From IMG/VR virus record IMGVR_UViG_3300035145_003993, positions 1-64,000 of that record: 64,000 nt of DNA; one strand, given 5' to 3'. Positions 54,153-61,889 of the stretch are shown piece after piece. Made by a program: the position numbers and the translations under genes. Numbering within the stretch: the first letter of the stretch is position 1; every line of letters starts with the position of its first letter. The notes beneath the pieces are model-generated. The model saw nothing but the letters and a program-made list of their open reading frames with translations. It was not told the DNA's origin and did not search any database. This stretch comes from a virus.

Positions 54153-56066
54153 ATGGCTACACATACTGATAATGTGATGTTATTTAACACTTCAAAAGGA
54201 ACGTTAGATAAGATTGGTGATACAGAAACTTTAGAAATTCATGGACTTGAACTAACTAGTTCTCTTTCTGTTCCAGAAAGTGGATTATCAATTGGGTCAA
54301 CAGCAGTTACAGCAACAGCTTCAGAATTAAATAAGTTAGATGGTGTAACAGCATCTACAACACAAATTAACTATGTAAATGTTACAACACTTGGTACAGC
54401 AGAAGCATCAAAAGCAATTACTGTAGATGGTTCTTCTCAGGTTGACGCTTCGTCAATTACATTTACAAACTTAGGAACTGTGACAACTGCAGATATCAAT
54501 GGTGGTACTATTGATGGTGTAGTAATTGGTGGATCTAGTGCTGCTTCTGGTACGTTTACTTCTTTAGATTGTACAGATGGAGCTTTTTCAATAAGTAATC
54601 TCGATATAGATGGTGGAACAGATATCGGTGCTGATCTTGTTGATAGTGACTTAATTATAATTGATGATGGTGCTGCAGGTGTTAATCGAAAATCAGCTTT
54701 ATCTCGACTTAAAACTTACATCCAAACATCATCTCTAAGCTTTACAGGATCAAACACTTTCGAAAATTCTTCTGGTCAAACTATTCAAGGTAGTGAGGCA
54801 GGAGCAGGAACTCTTTACTTGAAAGCTGACCAAGGTGATGATGCAGGTGACTCTTGGGAGATTTCAGTTGCAGACGGCGGTGTTCTTACATTTGGTAATG
54901 ATATCGCTGTTAAGGACACTTTTGTAACTCACGTTACTTTAACACCAAATGCAACAGCTTCGAGCTCAGCAGCTTTATTTGCAGGTAACGTTACAGTAAA
55001 CGGTAATTTAACTGTTAATGGTGACACTACAACGCTTAGTACTTCTACACTTACTGTTGAAGATATTAATATTGTTGTTGCGAATGGTGCTGCTGATAGT
55101 GCTGCTGCCGATGGAGCTGGTATAACAATCGATGGTGCAAATGCTACTTTAACTTGGGTTAATGCTAGCACACATCTTGCTTTCAACAAAGATGTAAACT
55201 TCTTAACTGACGGTATTAAAATTAATGGTACTGCTGTAACAGCAACTGCTGCTGAGTTAAATAAATTAGATGGTGTAACATCATCTACAGCAGAAATAAA
55301 TATACTTACAGGTCTGACAGCATCAACTTCAGAACTTAATTTATTAGATGCAACTGCAGGATCGACTTTAACACTCGCAGGAGGTGATGGTTTAATTATT
55401 AATGATGCTTCTGATGGGAATGCAACGAAAAAGGTTTTAGTCTCTGACCTTACTAGCTTTTTCGCTTCAAGTGGTACAACAACTGCTGATAATATTACAG
55501 CAGGCTCAGGTGCTGTAGAAATTACTACAACTTCAGGTGATATTGTTGTAGACGCACCTACTGGTCAAAGTGTTGATTTACAAGTTAATGGTGGTAATGT
55601 TGTAGAAGTAGCTGCTGATAGAGTGGACGTTTCTCAGCCTTTAATTGTAACAGCTGCAGGTTTGAGTTTAGCTCCTGCTGCTACACACCCGGCATTTGTT
55701 GCAGGTAACATCTTGGCTTTTGAAAGTGGCGCTTCTGGCGGTCTTGAATTAGCAGATTGTGATGATAGTGTTAATACATATCTTAATGCTCCATTTGGAG
55801 TTGCATTAGAAGCTTCTGCGCAAGATGATACAACAGAAATTATGGTTCATACTATTCATGGTGGTTTAGTTAATGTCAAAATTGCATCAAGCACAACTGC
55901 AAAGGGACAATGGATTTATTTAGACGGAACTGCAGGTCAAGCAACAACAACAGTTCCGACTGCAGGTATGGTTTGGAGACTAGGACTTTGTGCAGAACAT
56001 AATGGAACAGCAGTGACTGATGCAGATATTATTTGGATGCCTCAGTTTATTGCAGATTTAGGCTAA
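54153..56066 (+). CDS. Tail-fiber-like structural protein with SELNKLDG repeats
   Basis: 637 residues. N-terminus MATHTDNVMLFNTSKGTLDK. The body carries repeats of the form T-A-T-A-S/A-E-L-N-K-L-D-G-V-T (near 53 and 362) and T-A-S-T-S-E-L-N-L-L-D, separated by glycine- and threonine-rich segments such as DINGGTIDGVVIGGSSAASG and TVNGNLTVNGDTTTLST. The C-terminal about 150 residues look globular (GNILAFESGASGGLELADCD). Repeats of this kind occur in trimeric fibers or tail-associated proteins of marine T4-like phages and also in the fiber at 56859-61841. AAAGGA is 8 bases before the ATG. Its codons are less AT-biased than those of the tail block. Confidence 0.75.
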   Translation: MATHTDNVMLFNTSKGTLDKIGDTETLEIHGLELTSSLSVPESGLSIGSTAVTATASELNKLDGVTASTTQINYVNVTTLGTAEASKAITVDGSSQVDASSITFTNLGTVTTADINGGTIDGVVIGGSSAASGTFTSLDCTDGAFSISNLDIDGGTDIGADLVDSDLIIIDDGAAGVNRKSALSRLKTYIQTSSLSFTGSNTFENSSGQTIQGSEAGAGTLYLKADQGDDAGDSWEISVADGGVLTFGNDIAVKDTFVTHVTLTPNATASSSAALFAGNVTVNGNLTVNGDTTTLSTSTLTVEDINIVVANGAADSAAADGAGITIDGANATLTWVNASTHLAFNKDVNFLTDGIKINGTAVTATAAELNKLDGVTSSTAEINILTGLTASTSELNLLDATAGSTLTLAGGDGLIINDASDGNATKKVLVSDLTSFFASSGTTTADNITAGSGAVEITTTSGDIVVDAPTGQSVDLQVNGGNVVEVAADRVDVSQPLIVTAAGLSLAPAATHPAFVAGNILAFESGASGGLELADCDDSVNTYLNAPFGVALEASAQDDTTEIMVHTIHGGLVNVKIASSTTAKGQWIYLDGTAGQATTTVPTAGMVWRLGLCAEHNGTAVTDADIIWMPQFIADLG

Positions 56067-56151
56067 ATCACAAATAGGTAGTTTATTATCCAATTAGATT
56101 ATAATTATTAACATATAAAAAATAATAATATAATCTTATTGGAGTTACAAT

Positions 56152-56541
56152 ATGTCTAAGAATGAAAAGATATTAAGAATTGGTTTAGGTGAAGCAATTT
56201 CTAGGTTAATGAATTTAGAGTTGATGCGATCAAACAGACTTCATCCGATGCCTGACCAGGCAATTGCTGAAAGAGAAATGCTTTATTTAGCATTAAATGA
56301 GATCAAAATTGATTTAGGGTTTGATTGTGATGGTGATGGTTTACCAGATACTGTAGAGATTTTTGAAGAAAGTGCTAAATCCTCTTGTTGTAGGCTAGTG
56401 CAATCAGACGATAGTCTATTACCTACACGAAAAAAGATCAATCGTTCAAAAATCCAAAAGGGAAAAGTAACTCGTTCTTCAAAACCAAAAGAAGAAATTA
56501 AAAAAGAAAGAAAAAGCCGGTCTTCTAGTCGAAAAAAGTAA
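56152..56541 (+). CDS. Small protein with a DxDxDG calcium-binding-like loop and basic tail
   Basis: 129 residues. Helical N-terminus (ILRIGLGEAISRLMNLELMR), then FDCDGDGLPDTVEIFEESAK, where D-x-D-x-D-G-x-x-D-x-x-E matches the calcium loop of EF-hand, dockerin or thrombospondin-3-like repeats, then a Cys pair (SSCCRL) and a very basic C-terminus (about 95-129, rich in Lys, Arg, Ser). GGAG lies 8 bases before the ATG. The basic tail could bind DNA or an acidic partner. No family name recognised. Confidence 0.6.
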   Translation: MSKNEKILRIGLGEAISRLMNLELMRSNRLHPMPDQAIAEREMLYLALNEIKIDLGFDCDGDGLPDTVEIFEESAKSSCCRLVQSDDSLLPTRKKINRSKIQKGKVTRSSKPKEEIKKERKSRSSSRKK

Positions 56542-56561
56542 TATGAAAAGGAGTTATAGAT

Positions 56562-56831
56562 TTGTCTCTGTTTGAACTTTTATTTTGTTATGGTTTAACC
56601 TTTGGAATGATGAATAAAACTGCACCAATACAAAACAGATTAAATATTGATTTTGTTAAAGAAATGTTGTCTTGCTCATATTGCACAGGGTTTCATGCTG
56701 GGTGGATAAGTCTTTTGATTCTTCACCCCACCTTGTTTAATGATGTTCAAACAATTCTTTATTGGAGTTTTGTTTCGTCGTCTTTTAGTTATATAACTGA
56801 TACATTTGTTGCCTATCTAGAAGAACACTAG
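56562..56831 (+). CDS. Small membrane protein, DUF1360-like
   Basis: 89 residues from TTG 56562, chosen because AAGGAG lies 8 bases upstream. Hydrophobic helices at about 3-18 and 48-60, with the conserved-looking MLSCSYCTGFHAGW between them (Cys-x-x-Cys-x-G), and a C-terminal amphipathic segment. The C-x-x-C-T/L-G-x-x-x-G/A-x pattern recalls the DUF1360 family of small membrane proteins found in bacteria and phages. Function unknown. It is the last plus-strand gene before the convergent fiber gene. Confidence 0.55.
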   Translation: MSLFELLFCYGLTFGMMNKTAPIQNRLNIDFVKEMLSCSYCTGFHAGWISLLILHPTLFNDVQTILYWSFVSSSFSYITDTFVAYLEEH

Positions 56832-56838
56832 ACCTAAA

Positions 56839-56861
56839 TAGCAACATGTTTATGTTTGCTA
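56839..56861. terminator. Hairpin between convergent genes
   Basis: TAGCAACAT at 56839-56847 pairs with ATGTTTGCTA at 56852-56861 with one bulged T and a GTTT loop. It covers the junction between the plus-strand membrane protein stop (56831) and the minus-strand fiber stop (56859-56861). No T tract on either side, so termination is only a possibility. Confidence 0.35.
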
Positions 56862-59800
56862 GATCACAAACCAATTCGAACCGTCTGTAACGAGTGTAAC
56901 TGAAGAGTATTGACTTGAAATAACAAATGTTAATGACCCGTCAATAGTTTCAGATCCATTTGCATCAATTGTTACGTTAGCAGTGCCAAGTTGTTTAATA
57001 TTGTATTTGTAACCACTTCCTGCAGTTGCTGCTGCTGGTAATGTTATTGTTACTGCATTAGAACCATTACTAATCAAGTGAATTTCTTCGATACCTGAAG
57101 TTGTGGATATTGTTGTATTTGTTCCAGAAGAATCAGTTATAACAGTTGGAGCAGAAGCACCTCCACCACCAGCAGCTGCAGCCCAGTGTAAACCATTAGC
57201 TGAAGTGTATGTCAAGACATCATTATCAGAAGGGCTTTCTGCAGAAATATCTAAAGCGTTTAGTTCTGTAGCAGTTGAAGTTACTAGTGTTCCACCAAGC
57301 TTAAGACCTGAATCAGTACCATCATGGTCTTCTATATCTACTAGAGTTCCTCCAGCAGAACCTTCTATTGATAATGCAGTTACAGGAGAAGTACTTCCTG
57401 ATCTTACCATTAGCTCTAACGATCCGTAATTATTTGTGTGATTTAAAACTTTACCTGTTTGATGACACCAAAAAGCAGTGCCGCCATTACTTTCTGTTTC
57501 ACGCCATTCAATAGTTCCTAATGTATCTCCATCACCTACTAAATTTGAGTTTGCTTCTTTAACGCTAAAGGAAAGCTTACCCCCTGTTGAAGAAGTTGTG
57601 TCATTCTCGATTAAGAAGATTGGCTCTCCATTACTTGAGTTTTCTGCCATTGTCAATCGTAAGTACTGTGAAGTTAAACTTCCGCTGTAGTTTAGTAACA
57701 TGTCACCAAGCTCAATAGCAGTAGCTTCAAATGTACCTGATCCAATGTAAGTCTTAACATCAGAAAGAGCAACTTGCTTCATTAATCCTGCATCATTAAC
57801 AATAATTCTGTCAGTGTTTTGAAGTGTTGTTGCTTGTGCTACTGTACCACCATCAAGAAGATTAAGCTCTGCAGTTGTTGCAGTTAAACCATCTAGTTTG
57901 TTTATTTCAAGTCCAGAAGCAGTTACAAGAGTATTACCAAGAACTAAGCCTGTTGTAGAACCATTGTGATCAGGAATTCTAACTTTAAGACCATCTGTAT
58001 TATTTTTACCGGTAATTTCTAAACCTGTCGATGGATTCTGTCCAGATGCACTCACTAAAAATGTCATGTCAGAGCCTGTGTCTGTGGCTCCTCCTTTTCC
58101 GCTTGCGGATATAGTGCTTGAATGGTGACCAACTGATATAAATCTTACAGAACCAATAATATCTGACGAAGCGTCTAAAGATGTATTGTGTAACTGAAGT
58201 GATGGGCCCTGAAAATTCGTAGAAGAATTATTATGAACAATTGAAAATGCAGGTTCTTGAGCATTTTCACTAGTCATGTGAAGCTGTATTCCGTCATCTG
58301 GATCATGTTCTAAATAAACGTCTTGATCATTACCTAGGTAAATTCTAGAAGCGTCACCTAGATATAGATCTGACCATTCAAAATCTGCTGAACCTAGAGA
58401 TCTTGTATTTGAACTATCTGGTAAAACATTAGATGCAATACTGGTAAGATCTACACTGCTTCCAGAAGATGCAGCCCAATGTAAGCCATTAGCTGTAGTG
58501 TATGTCAAGACATCATTATCAGAAGGATTTTCAGCAGAAACATCTAACGCATTTAATTCAGTAGCAGTTGAAGTTACTAATGTTCCGCCAAGCTCAAGAC
58601 CTCGAGATGTTCCATTGTGTGTTGCTATATTTACTCTTCCTTCTTTTGAGCTATCTGAGTAAATCTTCATTACATTAAGCATAGACTCATTAGTTGCTAC
58701 ATCAAAAATAATGCTGCCATCTGATCCTACACTTCCATTTCGACTAGTCACTTCTGCCTTAAACGCAATCCGAGAATATAAAAAGTCATCAATATAACCA
58801 CTCATTTCTCCAAGCTCAGTTGCGCTGTTATTTGCATGAGTAAATCTGAGTCTAGAATTTCTTCCTGCAGAAGCTGCATTTGAATATAGTTCTAAAGTAG
58901 GAGAATTATCATCAGTAGATTCAAATGCATTAACTATTTTTAAAGTATTTGGATCGACGATAGAATCTCTTTGCAATCTTATCCCTTCAGCATTACCGTA
59001 GTCTCCAAAAGAAATCATTGTCAAAGTAGAATTGCTTGGGTTTAAAATTAAATTTGACATGTCTGTAGCTGTTAAAGAACCTCCAGAAAAAGAAACATCA
59101 GAAAGTTCATTAAGAGAAGAAGCACCCCCAGAAGATGCAGCCCAATGTAAGCCATTAGCTGCCGTGTAAGTTAATACATCACTATCTGAAGGATTTTCAG
59201 CTGAAACATCGAGTACGTTTAATTCAGTTGCCAAAGAAGTTAACAATGTTGAACCTAGAACAAGACCTTGACCTGATCCATCATGTGTAGGAATTTCTAC
59301 ATTTACGCCACCACTTGAACTACCTTCTACGATGAGTCCAATGCTCGACGTGTTATCAAATGATATTCCTGCTTGCGTAACACCAAATGTTAAGCGACCA
59401 GCTTCTGAACCATTGACAGGAGAAACAATTTCAGAACCAATTCTAGCATAATTATGACCTAAGCCCGCGTTATCTCTACCTACAGCAATTATAGATAGTA
59501 TTTTGTCGTTCACTGCAGGCGTTGTGCTAAAGTTGTCAAATCTTAAAGTCCCTGTTGAATTAGAATCTGAATTGCTGCTTCTTAGCGTCAAATGAGGTCT
59601 AGTACTTCCTCCAGCTGAATCCTGTAAAATGAGTCCGTCTAAAAGATCATGTCTTAATATAACATCTTGGTTATTACCAAAGTATATGTAAGCACTGTCG
59701 CCTAGATATAGATCTGACCATTCTGCTGCAGATGATCCTAGTGAATAAGTATTCGCAGAATCTGGGACTAAGTTGCTTGAAAAAGATGAAGCTGCTAAAC

Positions 59801-61841
59801 CACTGACAAAGTTTGCTCTTGTCATTTTCTTAAGATTACTAGAATCTTCAGAATCAGCAATTAATATAATATCGTTATCATTAATTGCTGTTTTTGCAGT
59901 TTGCCCTGTAATTGCCGTGCTTGTTAAGCTTAAAGATCCTGCACTTGAAATAGAAGCATCACCCGAGACTTTACCAAAAGTATATTCTGGAATTCTGCTC
60001 GCCAATAAACTGCTATTAACTCCAGTACCGCCATTATCAACAATAAGAAGATCACTGTCAGTAATTGCCTGGCTAAGCTCAGATGCACCGTCAATATCCA
60101 TTGAGCTAAGAGCAACCTTGTTTGCTGTTGTTAATTGATTTAGTTTAGAGTTTGCAATTGATCCAGCAAGCATTGCGCTAGTAACACCTGCTGCTTTAAT
60201 CTTAAGATTGTCATTTACATCAATCTCAATTGAAGAATTGTCAACATTTACATCAAGAACGTTACCATTTTGAGTTAAACCAGCACCTGCACCAGCTGAA
60301 CCAGTACTAGAGAATTGATAAACTGAAATTGCGTCAGTGCCTACAACAAAAGTTGAAGGATCTGCTACGACTTGAACCCATCCTGTTCCTTCATTTACAG
60401 TACCACTTGCGACAAAGATATAAGCGCCAGGAATTTCATCTGCTTCGTCACAGTATCCACATCTTGTAAGAATCCAATCGGTTGAAGCGTCACCAACTTG
60501 TGATACGTAATATCTACCATTTTCTTCAGCATTAGTTTGATCTTTTACAAGAATACCATCATATTGTGACCATGTAGTTACACCATCAATATCCAGCGTA
60601 GCACTTGCGCCTAGATTTAATGTGCCTCCAACGCCTAAAGTACCATTGTCATATGTTCCTGCTAGGTTTTGTGTTGTTGCTGCTAAAACTGAAGGTTTTG
60701 AAATGATGCCTTGTGCAACTTCATCAACATAAGCTTTGTTAGCTGCATCTGTTCCTGATGTTGGGTTTGCAAGATTTGTAATCTTATTAGAATTAAGATT
60801 TAAATCAACACTTTGTCCAGTTAAATCAACAGATGCAATTTCTGTATTGGAAGAGATCACCAGATTTCCTGCGTTAACACTTATTTCAACATCCGATGTA
60901 TTGTTTGCATCTAAGGTATTCTTATCAACGCGATCAATCAGAAGTCTTTTCGGTGCAGTCACTGCGTATGGATTAACCCTTGTATTAATTGTCAATCCAT
61001 TTTTGCTTGCCATCAAGATTTCACCATCAGTTTGTGTACCATCACCAGCTACTAAGTGCAAACCATGTGCTGATTGTGTTACAACATCCATTCCAAGATT
61101 ACCACCAGTTATAAAACGAGTATTCTTTGTTCCTGCATGCGATGCTTGATTGTATACGTCGTTTGTAAATATACCTGCATAACTTTGAATATCACCATTA
61201 GGGTCAGCATTGCCTGCATCATTAGCATGCGCAGCACCTTTAACTCTTAACGCTGTTGCATTATCTTTGTGTCCTATTATTACACCACTTGCAGTCAAAT
61301 CTTGACCTACCAAAACAGTTGATGAAGCATTACCAATCAATATCTCAGCACTACTTGCAACTTCTGCAGCAATTCTTAATTGTCCTGTTTGATTGTCAAT
61401 TAGTGAATTTGTTCCGTCATGATGAATTTGCAAATCTTCGCTAGAACCAACACTTAACTTAAAAGTATCAGGCAAAATAGTCAAACCATTCTCATCTGAT
61501 GTTAAAACTTTGCTCGCCTCAGCTGTTCCTAATAAAGTCAAATCATTATAATTTAACTCGCTTGCAAGAGCTGTTACGCCAAGAGACAATATTGTGTCTT
61601 CTGGCGTTTTATTAATCCAAGCGGAAGAAGTATTGTCATATACTAAGAAATTATTGTTACTGATATTGTTTATTGTGACATCAGAAATGTACTTTAATTG
61701 CCCTAAATTAAAAATTCTGTCTATATTGAATTCATTACCATAAATGTTCCCACCTATTCTAGTAAGATCAGGCAAGTCACCGTTACTATAATCAAAATTT
61801 TCTGGATATTCATCTAAAGCGTAAATATTTATATTACTCAT
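56859..61841 (-). CDS. Giant modular tail fiber protein, 1660 residues
   Basis: Modular from the N-terminus: a short head (MSNINIYALDEYPENFDYSN), TALASELNYNDLTLLGTAEA, segments like LQIHHDGTNSLIDNQTGQLR, NKAYVDEVAQGIISKPSVLA with a domain to about residue 510, then repeats. Three copies of TSTATELNALDVSAENPSDN with YT-ANGLHWAA, and two copies of SLGS-x-E-WSDLYLGD followed by IYFGN-QDV, alternate with variable beta segments. The C-terminus (VTITLPAAATAGSGYKYNIK, SSVTLVTDGSNWFVI) is a compact beta domain often found at the ends of such fibers. It probably forms trimers contacting the host surface. The ribosome site is weak. GC content looks higher than in the tail block. Confidence 0.8.
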   Translation of the reverse strand: MSNINIYALDEYPENFDYSNGDLPDLTRIGGNIYGNEFNIDRIFNLGQLKYISDVTINNISNNNFLVYDNTSSAWINKTPEDTILSLGVTALASELNYNDLTLLGTAEASKVLTSDENGLTILPDTFKLSVGSSEDLQIHHDGTNSLIDNQTGQLRIAAEVASSAEILIGNASSTVLVGQDLTASGVIIGHKDNATALRVKGAAHANDAGNADPNGDIQSYAGIFTNDVYNQASHAGTKNTRFITGGNLGMDVVTQSAHGLHLVAGDGTQTDGEILMASKNGLTINTRVNPYAVTAPKRLLIDRVDKNTLDANNTSDVEISVNAGNLVISSNTEIASVDLTGQSVDLNLNSNKITNLANPTSGTDAANKAYVDEVAQGIISKPSVLAATTQNLAGTYDNGTLGVGGTLNLGASATLDIDGVTTWSQYDGILVKDQTNAEENGRYYVSQVGDASTDWILTRCGYCDEADEIPGAYIFVASGTVNEGTGWVQVVADPSTFVVGTDAISVYQFSSTGSAGAGAGLTQNGNVLDVNVDNSSIEIDVNDNLKIKAAGVTSAMLAGSIANSKLNQLTTANKVALSSMDIDGASELSQAITDSDLLIVDNGGTGVNSSLLASRIPEYTFGKVSGDASISSAGSLSLTSTAITGQTAKTAINDNDIILIADSEDSSNLKKMTRANFVSGLAASSFSSNLVPDSANTYSLGSSAAEWSDLYLGDSAYIYFGNNQDVILRHDLLDGLILQDSAGGSTRPHLTLRSSNSDSNSTGTLRFDNFSTTPAVNDKILSIIAVGRDNAGLGHNYARIGSEIVSPVNGSEAGRLTFGVTQAGISFDNTSSIGLIVEGSSSGGVNVEIPTHDGSGQGLVLGSTLLTSLATELNVLDVSAENPSDSDVLTYTAANGLHWAASSGGASSLNELSDVSFSGGSLTATDMSNLILNPSNSTLTMISFGDYGNAEGIRLQRDSIVDPNTLKIVNAFESTDDNSPTLELYSNAASAGRNSRLRFTHANNSATELGEMSGYIDDFLYSRIAFKAEVTSRNGSVGSDGSIIFDVATNESMLNVMKIYSDSSKEGRVNIATHNGTSRGLELGGTLVTSTATELNALDVSAENPSDNDVLTYTTANGLHWAASSGSSVDLTSIASNVLPDSSNTRSLGSADFEWSDLYLGDASRIYLGNDQDVYLEHDPDDGIQLHMTSENAQEPAFSIVHNNSSTNFQGPSLQLHNTSLDASSDIIGSVRFISVGHHSSTISASGKGGATDTGSDMTFLVSASGQNPSTGLEITGKNNTDGLKVRIPDHNGSTTGLVLGNTLVTASGLEINKLDGLTATTAELNLLDGGTVAQATTLQNTDRIIVNDAGLMKQVALSDVKTYIGSGTFEATAIELGDMLLNYSGSLTSQYLRLTMAENSSNGEPIFLIENDTTSSTGGKLSFSVKEANSNLVGDGDTLGTIEWRETESNGGTAFWCHQTGKVLNHTNNYGSLELMVRSGSTSPVTALSIEGSAGGTLVDIEDHDGTDSGLKLGGTLVTSTATELNALDISAESPSDNDVLTYTSANGLHWAAAAGGGGASAPTVITDSSGTNTTISTTSGIEEIHLISNGSNAVTITLPAAATAGSGYKYNIKQLGTANVTIDANGSETIDGSLTFVISSQYSSVTLVTDGSNWFVI
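57178..57308 (-). repeat. 131-base direct repeat in the fiber gene, copy 1
   Basis: One of three diverged in-frame copies (see 58471-58601 and 59137-59267), encoding L-V-T-S-T-A-T-E-L-N-A-L-D to G-L-H-W-A-A. Same length in all copies and clearly alignable by eye at the nucleotide level. Confidence 0.85.
58471..58601 (-). repeat. 131-base direct repeat in the fiber gene, copy 2
   Basis: Second copy, the closest to copy 1. It shares long identical runs such as GTATGTCAAGACATCATTA read on the plus strand. Confidence 0.85.
59137..59267 (-). repeat. 131-base direct repeat in the fiber gene, copy 3
   Basis: Third copy, more diverged towards its fiber N-terminal side (S-T-L-L-T-S-L-A-T-E-L-N-V-L-D). 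Confidence 0.8.
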
Positions 61842-61889
61842 TTTTACTTTTCATTACTCTTTCATTGTTAATTAATTTAATTATATAGG

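Noticed and set aside
57178-59267. Direct repeats considered as a CRISPR array
   Set aside because: The repeats are 131 bases long, diverged, irregularly spaced and in frame within a fiber gene.
59773-60138. Plus-strand frames opposite the giant fiber gene (also at 57103-57429 and 60736-61149)
   Set aside because: They lie wholly inside a repetitive coding gene on the minus strand and show no ribosome site or family pattern.
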